Shown piece by piece: positions 22,590 through 33,819 of a DNA stretch of 64,000 nt. The notes beneath the pieces were generated by a model, which did no database searches, was not told the DNA's origin, and saw nothing but the letters and a program-made list of their open reading frames with translations. Positions within the stretch are counted from its first letter, which is position 1, and each line of letters begins with the position of its first letter. This DNA comes from Siphlonurus alternatus. Lineage: Eukaryota > Arthropoda > Insecta > Ephemeroptera > Siphlonuridae. The stretch covers positions 47,330,829 through 47,394,828 of the forward strand of contig OX463778.1 of NCBI GenBank assembly GCA_949825025.1, in the 5' to 3' direction. The position numbers were made by a program, and so were the translations under genes.

Positions 22590-24925
22590 ATATTACTCAA
22601 GTAAAACAAAAACGTATGCAACTGGTATGCATCACGTATAAATCTGGTATGGAACGGGCTAAAAATGTATGCAATACGGTTGGAACACGTATCAGCACGT
22701 ATGCACAACAAAAACGCAAAATTCTCTAGTATGCAACTAGGTTGGACGACTGGGTTGCAACACACTTGCACATTCTTTAGTATGCAACTAGGTTGGACGA
22801 CTGGGTTGCAACACACTTGCACACCCTACTCTCGGTTGGAACTCACTTGCACATAAAAATCTCGGTTGGAACTCTCTTGTATTTTTTCTCAACTCCCCTC
22901 TAGTTTGCAACTCGTATGCAACGTGTACGTGACCTTAAACTTCCTTCAAAAAACCGTTAAACGTATGGAAACTGGTATGCAACAATTTGAAGATTCATTC
23001 CTAGCTGTGTAAAAGATGGCTTGCCATTGGTTTAGAAGTAATGTTAAAAAAATTTCAGCTCTTTTTAAACCAATAGAATTTGTTGTTGCATATCCTTTAA
23101 CTTTAACATTCCAAACACGAAGGCAGCAAGCAAGCAAGCAGCAGAGCAGCCATGGACTCCGAGCAGAGCGGACATATTATAATGCTGTTGCTATAATATA
23201 ATATAATTATTATAGCAAGGAATCAGGTAAACATTTCAATTAATATAATTTTATAAATATATTATACTCATTTTAACTTTTATGTATATACATAGTTTAA
23301 TGCATTACAGTACAATTTATAACTGCATGCAAATTCATTTAAATTCAAACTTTAATTTTCTATTTGTCAATTTTACTATTAAAATTGATCATTATAAATT
23401 TTATTAATAAAAATTACTCTGTAAAATTACATGGATAAATTAAATTTGATCTGATTCTCCATAATTATAAGTACTTAATTACTATATTATACCTTCCCTT
23501 ATGAAAAAGGTGGATCCAATCTGGATCCAATTGGATCCAGTCTGGATCCAATTGGATCCAGTCGGGTCAGGCTGGATCCAGTTGCATCCAGCCTGGATCC
23601 AGCTGGTTCCAGCCTGGATCCAGCTGGTTCCAGCCTGGATCCAGCTGGATCCAATTGGATCCAGACGGTTCAGGAAATGATAGTTCCGAGCTTCTGCCAC
23701 CAGATGACACCACAGTACAGAAAAAAATGTGGTGACAGTTAGAAAATGGTCAGTTACTTGAGTGCGACAAGAATGAAGATATTAGGCAGATACGGGAAGT
23801 TAAACTTGGTTCTTTATTATTTAAGCTGTTTTGGGGGCTATTTACTTTGTGGGGTCTTTGTGGTTACAGGGTTTTAGAGACCGAGAGGGCTGTAATGTTA
23901 CGTTATTGTTGACCATGGAGTCCCCCTGCAGCAAAAGCCTATGGTGGACACGATGCAGCGCTCAACAGTCAGTTATAACTTAAAAATCTGTTAATATTTA
24001 AGTAATTTTAATAATAAAAAAATATTTATCTAATTTGTATTGCTTAAAAGAGAGTACAGCGTAATTATTAATTGTGCAATTAATCATTTCTTTGATGAGT
24101 AGGATGACGAAGGCGGGAAACAGCTGATCAAAGTCGGTCGGGATGGATCCAATCGGGTCAAGTGGGATGGATCCAATCGGGTCAAGCTGGATCCAGTTGG
24201 ATCCAGTCGGGTCAGGAAGTGCTGCCCAAAATTGGTTCCAACTGGATCCAGCAAAATTGGATCCAACTGGATCCATCATTTTCATAAGGGTTTGAATGAT
24301 TAATATATATAGTAATAATAAAATAGATAATGTAATCAAAGATGTATATTATGTATTTTAATTATCTTCTCTTATATGTTTTTAGTGGAGGAGCTGGAAT
24401 GCATGCAGCAGCATCTAGCATATTCGAAAAAATAAAATCATCTGATGACCTGATGCTGCAAATTCCCATCCATGCAGAAAGAACTCTATAGCTAGCTGAA
24501 GGCCGGCCGGTCGCCATTATGGCAAAGTTTAGTTGCACGTGGAGAATAAATTGTAGGGGAAACAGGAAGTAGGCGGGAGGGGCGGAAATGGAGGAGGGGG
24601 CAGCTAGGGGACGCTACTATTGTGCAAACCAGTTGCAATTGAATTGCAAACCAATCCATACGAGTTTACCACGTGGCCAAGGCCCTGTAGTAAAAATGGT
24701 TGGAACACGTATGCACGTATGTAAACTGGTATGCACGTATGTAAACTCGTCTGTAACTATTCTGAAATAATGTGACGTCATCTGGTATGGATTTGTTTCA
24801 ATTCCATACTTCGAACAAACCTTTTTCCATACCAGTTTTTGCCATAGCATTAACATAGGATTTCCATACCAGATTTATACGAGATGCATACCAGTTGCAT
24901 ACGTTTTCGTTTTACTTGAGTAGTT
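22590..24925. mobile_element. Composite 2.3-kb terminal-inverted-repeat element
   Basis: The left end CTCAAGTAAAACAAAAACGT (about 22593) and the following ~40 bp match the reverse complement of the right end at about 24862-24921, giving TIRs of nearly 60 bp. Subterminal regions are rich in GTATGCAACTGG and GGTTGGAAC words; the left side has a 51-bp tandem duplication (about 22730-22831). The interior holds a second nested element (23498-24290) and unique DNA without a transposase ORF. It looks like a non-autonomous DNA transposon of unrecognised superfamily. Confidence 0.7.
23498..24290. mobile_element. Nested element with GGATCC subterminal arrays
   Basis: The ends are inverted: CCCTTATGAAAAAGGTGGATCC at left (from about 23498) and GGATCCATCATTTTCATAAGGG at right (to about 24290). 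Next to each end is an array of roughly 10-bp units of the type TGGATCCAAT/TGGATCCAGC (23511-23668) and the complementary orientation (24144-24274), interspersed with TCGGGTCAGG-type units. The central ~475 bp has no long ORF. Proteins read through the arrays are repetitive artefacts. Confidence 0.65.
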
Positions 24926-25373
24926 ATATAGTGTAGAAAGAATGCCAATATGATATGAAGTTACGTACGTTGCACGGTTTTTTATTTTGGCTGACTGCCT
25001 TCTGCCTGCCAAAATACATTTATTTTATTATTTATTGGTCTAAAAAAATGCATGCAGTTGGGAAAAGGTCAAGGCGTCCTGCATTGTCCAAAATATTTTA
25101 GATTTCCAAGGTTAATTCCCTCATGCAGTTCACAAAGATGTTCCGATGCTAAGCAACGCTGTTTAAATGGTTTTAAAATAAAACAACTACTGCATTAACT
25201 TGATGAAACTAATAAATCTCAGACTATATACCTTATTAATATATACATTGAAAATTACATCAAGAGTTATTAATTGTATTCATTTGTATTTGTTTTTCTT
25301 GCGCTAGCATTATATATTTCTACGAAACGTACATAAAAAAGTGTCACGAGTCATGAACAGGGGCGTAGACAAT

Positions 25374-25402
25374 GGGGGGGGGGGGTGTTATACCCCCCCC
25401 CC
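25374..25402. repeat. Poly-G/poly-C inverted pair
   Basis: GGGGGGGGGGGG is followed within about 10 bp by CCCCCCCCCC, after AGGGGCGTAGACAATG. Similar GGCGTAG/CTACGCC words occur at 28529 and 57898, suggesting a dispersed repeat end. Confidence 0.7.
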
Positions 25403-25983
25403 TCCTTGAGAGCTGAACCTTCGGGAAAAATAACAAAAAATGGTACTCGACAGTTACGATTTAGATAAAGTTTTATGATAAATTTTCTTAAAAAACTTTA
25501 AAAATTTATATCCCCGAAACACATCGTTAATACATTTTTAATTTATTTAAAATCCGTCTACAGTATTATGAATATTTAAGTATATTATATATATACTATA
25601 ATTCTAATATTTAATTCCAATGTGCTTTTTTCGTCATCGATAATATATAACATCTAGTCTACGGACTATAAAAAAAACTATTATTATAATTATATTATGT
25701 AGTATTCATTAATAAGTTATTTATGTTTTTGTAGACAACAATTTAAATTATAAAAAATGTTGAAAACATTTATTATCAAATTATCCATTCACAGAAATTC
25801 ATAGACACACAAATTGTTCATTTTTATTCCTTGTTAATTTTTTATTTTATTTTTATATATTTTGCAAGGAAAATTGTGTCATATATGTAATACAAGCTGT
25901 ATTAGGTTATATAGGTGTAAGAGTGGGCTTGCCTAATAAACCTCGCCGCAATAAAGAAATTTTCTATTGTATTCCCATATATG

Positions 25984-26014
<31 letters not shown>

Positions 26015-26452
26015 ATGAGAGCAATAAACAACAACTTTAAAAATGAACGTTCTCTGCTTAAAAATATTTGATTCTAGTTACCTTCCTGCTGAATTGCTGT
26101 TCATACTAAGAATAATTATAAATTACATAAGTTTTATGTTTAGGGAAAAAAATCCACAGGTTGTCTGTTTTTTTTTGTTGTTGTTGTTATTTTACAAATG
26201 ATTTTTAAACAGTACCTGCCTGCTATATAATTAGAAATTTTATTTAAATTTTGATGCTCAAAAATATATATGTACCTGCGTATTTCAAGTACTGTACAGT
26301 ACTTGCCTCTCAAAAGCTTCCTTCTGCAGTCTGCTTAATCACAGTGTTCTGTTTCATAATTATTTATAGACCTATTGGGCATGGTGACTCTCAAAAAGCT
26401 GCAGAAGGGAACTATTCAGAGGTGAAGAGTGTACATATCATCAATCACTAGG

Positions 26453-26523
<71 letters not shown>

Positions 26524-27346
26524 TTATACAATAATGCAAGACTAGGATAGGAAAAGCGTTTCAATTTCTCTAAAAGGTTAAGGCTTATTCTGTAGTTACG
26601 GTATATAGAATATATTTCATATTATAATTGTATATCATTCTTGAATTCAGATAGCCTGAAAGTAGATGAAATTATTAAGGCAACATTTTTTTTTTTTTTA
26701 CAAATTTTATTTTTATGGCATGTAACAATAAAAAAGTAAAAAAATACAGGATATAATAAACAGTGTCTCAATGTCTTAAGTTCTACATGAACTAATTATC
26801 TTAAAAAACAAATCACAATCACCTCATTATTAAGATTCACTATTACAACACGTTAGTAATATAATTGGACAGCTTTTTGCTATAGAATAAAATCATAATT
26901 AGTGACAGGATTGCATATTACAAGCATTTAAAATCTAAAATAGCATGTACTTTAAATTCTCACCGTTATAAATTGTTATAAAAAAATTTAACTGGATGGT
27001 GAGAAAAAAAATATATATACAACATTTAACACAATTATGATAATTGGCACTTTTATAACGACACATATTTATACATGTATATATAAATATATTCACACTG
27101 TTATAAAATGGAACAGTAAAATGGATAACGTGCATGAAAATTTTTTATTGCAGAAAGGTACAGTGTACCAAATTATGCAACTCTGAATTTTTTAAGATTT
27201 CTTTGAGACCAAGAACTATTATTACATATATAAATAATTATTCGAAGAGTGGCCACGCCCCCTGGAGCCATAAATAGGCATCTATAGGACCTATCCTTAT
27301 TATTAAGGATTCAGGGGTGCCATTTTTATTTACAAACATGCAAAAA
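25403..27346. other. AT-rich intergenic stretch
   Basis: Contains poly-T (25986-26008) and an (AT)n array (26456-26517). No exon or element was recognised; part may be 3' UTR of the small gene at 27347-29584. Confidence 0.5.
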
Positions 27347-29584
27347 TTATTTAAGAATACAGCTGTAGTTCCTGGACTGAAAAAAAAATCTTAAAAAAAA
27401 AAAAAAAAAAACGTACTATCCAATGATTGTATACCTCCTTTCCTACAATTTTCTGTGCTAAACGCTCTTGAACATCTCGTGGTATTGGCTGCCTCCAAGA
27501 TGAAGTGTCAAACACGCCTCTCGGTGGGACCCTCGGAGCAGGTTCCCTCTGTAAAAATAGTAAACATTAGCTTTGTGACAAAAGAGTTTGACGATTCACC
27601 ATGAGGTCCAAATTGATATGAAAAGAAGTATTTACAGGAAAAAAAATTAGTTGTAAAATAAATATGTACCATAAATAAATATAATAAACATATAATTATC
27701 ATTATTATGATAAGAAAAATTCACAAATATAGAAATTTGTCTCATTTTTTGGGAATATTCAAAAATATTTTTCTTTTTACTTGATACATTTGAAAATTAG
27801 AAAAAAAAATTAACATGAAACGATTTACAAAGTAATTATAAGAAATTCGCTGCAATTTTTCATCGTAAAAAATAAAAGTCAACGCCCCTTTTTCAAAAAA
27901 ATCGTGCATCATGAAACAGATCGAGACCCTTAGAGACCTCCGTGTCTTATGACCAAAAATTTGATAGCCTGAGGGGGGTCCAAGTGTGGTGGCGCTGCTG
28001 CATCGCATGGACATGGTTGCATGGGCACGACCCTGCTCTCGCTGGCTGCCAGCTTCGCGCGCAGTTGAAAGCCGTGTTGTAGCCCCACGGCGCCCATGCG
28101 ATGCAGCAGCGCCGCCAAACTTGGACCCCGCCCAGGCAATCAAATTTCTTACCATAAGACATGGAGGTCTCTAAGGGTCTCTGATCATGAAACTAATAAA
28201 AATAATATAACAGTGTGGTTACTGTATTAGAAAAATTACTTGCTTTAACTAAAATTATTTACTCAAAGCTTCTTTATTACGTTAGTGCACGTATATTTTG
28301 AAAAGAAAATTTAAATATGGGGGTGCAAAATATTTAAAATTTTAAAAGAATTGCAACAGGACATACATTGTTTATAATATAGTATTTTTCATAATTTTAC
28401 CCTAAAATAAGGGGTGTGTCCTTTAAAAAAAAACGCACCTGCCGCGGGCTATTATAGGGGGCTTCGCCCCCAATCCCCAGCAGGTTGTTCCCAATTTGTA
28501 TCCTGAAGAACTCCCTCCCTTGGACGAATCCTGGCTACGCCACTAACAAATTGAATTAACTCATCCGATTAATTATCCGTCGTCAACGGATATGTATTGA
28601 ACACCGTCATGTGAACGTAGTGAATGCTATGCATACAATAGGTTTATTATAACCTGCCCTGTATATGATACTTTTTCTGCTCCTGATTGACCCAATACAT
28701 GAATGCCATGGAGGGCACAAATTATGAACACAGTTTGGATTTGGCGAACCAACATTTTGTGCATTAATATGCAGTCAAGCTGCTGATGTGTTAATAAATT
28801 TAAACTTATTGTTTGTCTTAGATTTATATTATATGCATAAAGTCCGTATTACACTAAATACCGTATGTATTGTATGATATATGCATACAGTATAATATAT
28901 GATATGATCCTGCATACTGTAACATACTGTGTGTATGCATATTATACTGTCCCGTATACATCCGATGCATTTCAGCTGATTGTATGCATATATAGAATAG
29001 AAAAGATAGTATTACTACAAACTATCCAATAGACCATCCAAGCAAGCTACAGTTTGTTGATTTTAACTGATGCAAAAATCAACAAACTAGAGCTTGCCAA
29101 AAGTTACGTATCTTCCCCCATGCAATTGGCTGTTTTCGTGTCATATGAAATTTACCGTATTAAAATAAAGAAAACTTCTTTTGATACGCATTTCAGGATT
29201 ATAAATGGCCAAAAACTGCAGATTGTGGTGATTTGTTCATTTTTACAATCGTAGGTTTTAAACATATTGAAATCTGTGTGTGACAATCGTGAATTTCCCA
29301 TAAGGTCCAATGTATCATACTGTATCATAAACAAATTTTAAACACACAATCAACAACAACAATGAAATGGATGTGAGAGTTTGTTTTTTGCTAAAATAGG
29401 GTTTTGCAAGTGGTCTATTAGGATAACGAGAACACACGTATGCATACTATATATTCTATAATTATATGGATTGAATTTTAATTAAATATATTGAGCAGCT
29501 TACCTGTGAATGGCGATAAAATTTGCTTGGCCAAATTGCTGATGTCTTGGCACGTTGACATGCATGCAATCGTATGCACAGCAT
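27347..29584 (-). CDS. Small candidate gene, mitochondrial-presequence-like N-terminus
   Basis: Exons 29584-29504 and 27548-27435 join in phase 0 across good GT-AG sites; a possible third exon, 27376-27347, follows a 58-nt intron ending TTTTTTTTTCAG. The predicted protein has 74 residues. The first 27 (MLCIRLHACQRAKTSAIWPS then KFYRHSQ) lack acidic residues and are rich in Arg/Lys, as in mitochondrial presequences; an in-frame TAG lies upstream of the ATG. Exon 2 contains PPRGVFDTSSWRQPIPRDVQ and an amphipathic ERLAQKIVGKE. I do not recognise the family. The third exon is the least certain part, and the intron of almost 2 kb contains a MITE. Confidence 0.45.
27918..28183. mobile_element. Palindromic element with 10-bp target duplication
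   Basis: Direct repeats ATCATGAAAC at 27908-27917 and 28184-28193 flank a 266-bp inverted repeat whose ends read GAGACCCTTAGAGACCTCC and its complement. The GC-rich arms pair GGCGCTGCTGCATCGCATGG with the complement near 28094-28116. A 9-10-bp duplication suggests a Mutator-like or related cut-and-paste origin. It lies in the intron of the small candidate gene. Confidence 0.7.
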
Positions 29585-29760
29585 CGCAATACAGCAGGCA
29601 TGTTGCTAGTAGTTCCTTCTTCATTCACACATAACTCCAACACGACTTGATATTTAAATTTTCACTTCGATAAAACTCTAATCACGTAGCTCCATGCTGT
29701 TTTTCGGCCGGCCATATTTACAAACTTGTTTACAAATTTACGCGATTGCGTTGCCAACGT
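29585..29760 (-). promoter_or_regulatory. Presumed 5' region of the small candidate gene
   Basis: This unique stretch upstream of the ATG includes CGGCCGGCC at 29706-29714 and several CG dinucleotides in otherwise CG-poor DNA. Positional inference only. Confidence 0.25.
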
Positions 29761-29934
29761 AATAGGAAAAAAATTGAACTTACTAAAACAGAGATAAAAG
29801 GAAATTCACTCTAAAAATTTATTTTAAACACTTACAATAACTCATATTGTATTTCAAATTTAGTTTTTATTTATTTTTATTGCTAAAATCCTGCTATTTC
29901 CTTATAAAATAAATATTAAAAGTTACACTGCAGT

Positions 29935-30085
29935 TGGCAATTCTGAGGAGAATACGTTGGAATGTGTGACGAAAGCGCAATCTCCCACCCACTTCCTCCC
30001 GCCGGACCGTGCGCACAGTTTAACATTGAGAAGTATAGGGCATTATCCCTCTAGCCTTGTATAGAGCTCAATGATATGCCTATAC
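29935..30085 (-). repeat. Dispersed repeat, inverted partner of 22150-22290
   Basis: Contains CACCCACTTCCTCCCGCC, CCGTGCGCAC and CCTCTAGCCTTGTATAGAGC, which correspond in reverse complement to 22160-22250. Confidence 0.6.
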
Positions 30086-30241
30086 TACTTATAGCTGCCA
30101 TGCATATATAATATTTTATGTTCTTATATAATATATATGTATCCTTTTGTTAATTAATTTCTCTGGAAGCTCTGCATGATATATCATGCAGAGCTTATTA
30201 ATTAATGATATAGCTGCAATTTAATATTATTATATAAATAT

Positions 30242-30556
30242 TAAGGTCCTTAATTTCACATATAGTCCGATTTTGCCGCAAAAACATGTCGCAACAAAAG
30301 TTAATGATGACGCCGCAAATAATGCCGCGATGTCTTAATTGCGGCACGTACGTTTTTATTTGCGGCGTGTATCGTCGGCGCTCCGCAGAAAAATCAGTCA
30401 GTCTGATTTTTCTGAGGCATGCATTTCACGTGATTTTCCGCCGCAACAGCCGCAGGCGAACGATCAAAGTATATGTGTAAAAAGCCTGCGGTAATTCTGC
30501 AACACGTATACGCCGCAGCAAAACCGGACTATATTAATTATATGTGAAAGGACACT
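30242..30556. mobile_element. Inverted-repeat element, family E copy 1
   Basis: The ends AAGGTCCTTAATTTCACATA and, in reverse, AAAGTGTCCTTTCACATATA are followed by TAGTCCG in both. The interior is rich in GCCGCA/TGCGGC words and has a central AAAAATCAG...CTGATTTTT. Diverged relatives: 31470-31746 and 49432-49570. Confidence 0.65.
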
Positions 30557-31039
30557 TTATACTGCATGTGTATATTATTCCGTTAATTAATCACTATTAT
30601 TATATAGTATGATAATATTATATAGTTATCATATATCATACGTACGTACATTTTATTAAACTTATTATTTATTTACATTATTAAAGTAGATAGAGTGAGC
30701 TATATATTATTATTAATAATATTGTATTATAGATTCGAGCGCGATCCGATTTCCATTTTTTTTTAATATTTATATTTTATTTTCTAAAAATATAGTTGGT
30801 GTTTTGGAGGCCTAATTTGTTAAATTCACAGTGCAGCTCTCTGGGGCTCCTAATAATAGTCAGCACACCAGAAAATTAAAAGTACCGTTTCTAAGTACGT
30901 GGGGCACTTATTATATATGTTGTTTGCACAACATTCCGTGGTCTTAATTACCCTAGCAGATAGACAACCATAAAAGTTGCCTTCCTCCTACCAACTCCAT
31001 CATCTAGTATATTATAATCAGTCACACCTATCTCAATTA

Positions 31040-31150
31040 TTAATTAAGTCACGAAAAGTCTGCCGTGTTCGGGATTTGAACCGGGGACCTCTGGGACTTG
31101 TGTCTATATATAGAGCATGGCAAATTTAATTGTTAGCAACAGGTTGACCG
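31040..31150 (-). repeat. tRNA-like sequence (SINE remnant)
   Basis: On the minus strand GGTCCCCGGTTCAAATCCCG resembles a tRNA T-arm/B-box, preceded at a distance by GCGGTCAACCTGTTGC. Arms do not pair well enough for a functional tRNA. Confidence 0.4.
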
Positions 31151-31179
31151 CACAAGAGGGAAAGGGTAATTGATATAAA

Positions 31180-32090
31180 GCACTGTCCAGAGCAGAAAAG
31201 TTTCCGACCAATCTGAAAATTCAACAATTTCGGCTTACTTGGAAAATGGGGTATACTGACCGGTATTTGAGTTAGCAATACTAGTAAAAATTACTGTGAA
31301 TTCTATGAAGAACGAGCCCTATTAGAGCACTCTACGACAATTTGCTGATTTTATATGAATTTTTAAAACTTTTTTTGATGATGTCATACCATTGAATCTT
31401 AAATGGGAAAATGCATCAGTTAACATTGCTAAAATGAAAAGTTATTGAGGTAGGAATTTGAAACCTTCATAAAGGTGCTTTCACATATTCGAAAATCGCT
31501 ACGGAAACGCTCCGTAGTTACTCCGTAGCAAATGTGTTGATTTTGCTGCGGCGATCCGTAGCATATCGCGATCTTCTGCGGCACGTTCTACGGAACTCCG
31601 TAGCAAAATCAAGACGAGTTTGATTTTGCTACGGCATTCACATGATTTTCCGCCGCAGCTGCCGCAGACGAACAAGAATATGTAAAAGGCTTACGGCATT
31701 GCTACGGAACTCCGTAGCGATTTTCGAATATGTGAAAGCACCTTTACCGTGATTCTAGCACCTAAAAACCTTGCAATTGAAGTTTTGGTTACATTTCAAT
31801 ATTAAGTATGGGATTTGGCAATGTTAACTGATCGATTTTCCCATTTAAGATTCAATGCTATGACGTCATTTTTGAGAGGTTTTAAAAATTCATATAAAAT
31901 CAGGAAATTGTCGTAGAATGCTGTAATAGGGCTTGTTCTTCATGAAATTCTCGTGCCTTTTGAAATATTGACAAAAACTCGCAACTTTTTTTTTGGTCAG
32001 TACCCCATTCCAGTAAACTAGCTGAGTAAAGAGAAATTTTGGTCTTTTGGTCGAGCTTTTCTGTTCCGATCATTTCTTGATATTGCTACG
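31180..32090. mobile_element. Long fold-back element with a family E insertion in its centre
   Basis: Left (about 31180-31469) and right (about 31747-32090) arms are inverted copies; for example TTAAATGGGAAAAT and ATTTTATATGAATTTTTAAA occur left, complements right. The right arm carries ATGACGTCAT, the left ATGATGTCAT. A 275-bp palindrome sits between them. Confidence 0.7.
31470..31746. mobile_element. Inverted-repeat element, family E copy 2
   Basis: The ends AAAGGTGCTTTCACATATTC and its complement pair over about 35 bp, with TA on both sides (31470-31471, 31745-31746). The interior is full of CTACGGA/TCCGTAG and GCCGCAG words. It is inserted at the centre of the fold-back element 31180-32090. 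Confidence 0.75.
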
Positions 32091-32099
32091 AGTGACAGA

Positions 32100-33819
32100 T
32101 ATTGAATGAGAAGAAGCATGCAATGAACACCGTGTTTTCAGGGGAGTAAAAAATGATATTGTACTGTACTTTATTTTCAATTGGTGTTGCATATATGTTC
32201 TGCTTGCACGGAAGGATGGAACCAACAAATTATCCATGGGACTTAATCCCTTAATTTTGTGAATTTTTTAGAATTTAGATCTGAGTTGGAATGAAGTTAA
32301 ATAATATTTATTATATATATAGTCATATATTGCATTGATAGTTATATTTAATAGAAAAATAAAATGGTTATGACTGCAACATCCCAATTAATTTTAATGG
32401 AAATATTTAAATATAATAAAGATTTACGTATTCACAAACTATATAAGTCTAATATACAACATAATAATAGTAGAGTTTTATACTGTATATTAAATATTTA
32501 TTTTATATATATAATACTGTTTACAATAGGAACAACACTAAAACTTAAGTCAATTTGAGCCTTTGAAAAAAAATCAATGCTGTACGTACAGCTAAAGGGA
32601 AAGGAGCACTGATGAAAATGTCATCATTTATAATTATAATGTACTTCATCATGTATGCAGCAAGAAGTTTCATTTCACTGGTATAATTTGGTGGTACTCT
32701 ATCCAGCAGCTTGCAATTGAAGCACACCTAAAAAAAATAAAAAATAAATAAATAAATTATGCAGACAATGGAACATTTTTTTATGTAACTGTTATATCAC
32801 ATGCCATTAATTATATAGTTGTCGAATTACAGATAATTTTAAACAAAGTAATTTCCATAATAAATTTTGTTTTCTTGAAAGTTTTTTATATTGATATAGT
32901 AGTGGAAAAATATAATAACTCTGCTGGTAAGTGAATGAAAAACAAAAATACCGAAAACTCTATTGTTAGTAAGAAGTGGAGAGAAAAGAAAAAAAAAGTA
33001 AAATGGTGTTGTGATATACGTACATATTTTATATTTTTTTCATTTGCCAATGGAGTTACTTAATTTTTTCACTACTTCATCAATGATCTATAAAGAAATG
33101 TGCATAATATACCTCAGGACAGCTTAAATATTACCCCTTGCCTGATTGGCGAAGCTTCAAGAAATAAAGAGCCAACTTAAATACGCAGATTTATAAAAGA
33201 AAATTTAGAGATGGGGGCATGAGGTGGAGAGAAGCACCCAATCCAACCAAAAAAGTCCCAGAACACCACATCTCACAGATTGAGTGACAATTGTACAGAG
33301 CAGGAATAATCATCTTGCCATCCAGTTTAATTATATCCATGACACTCTTTCGTTACAAGTCTCGTAATTATGTTTATAAGTGAAGTAAGTATAGTAGATA
33401 AATTTCCAAATCAATCAAAATATTATTTTACTTTTTTATAAACTGCATCACCGCTAAATAAAGCATATAATTTACTATACTATCTAATCATTAAATTGTA
33501 CCTGCGTCAGATAAATAATGTTTAATGGATAATATGTTTAGTTCCATTGATTTATCTTATCTTCTTTCTTGCTTGCAAATTCAAGGCAAGAATGAACTAC
33601 TTAAAATTTTGTTAACTGAGAGTAACTATTATTGCTTAAGTAATGTGATACACATTTACATAATTTACAATCGGAAGCACGATTAGTTTGATATTGTAAA
33701 TAATTACTGCATTAAAAAAAAAAAAAAAAAAAAAGTTAAAACTTTAAATAAATAAAATAGTGTAGAAAGAAAATCCAAATTGTAACCCAACTTTAAAAAA
33801 ATTAGTTATTAAAATTGTG
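32100..33819. other. AT-rich intergenic stretch
   Basis: No exon, RNA gene or recognised element was seen; a poly-A run lies at about 33715-33734. Confidence 0.5.

Noticed and set aside
22727..22831. CRISPR-like repeat
   Set aside because: Only two tandem 51-bp units without spacers, in a eukaryotic transposon terminus.
23482..23700. Repetitive ORF (SWIQAGT repeats) and its partner at 23998-24339
   Set aside because: These are translations of the GGATCC subterminal arrays; no gene-like context or conserved start.
27742..28174. Several 62-137-residue ORFs
   Set aside because: They lie over the GC-rich palindromic element, which keeps frames open by composition.
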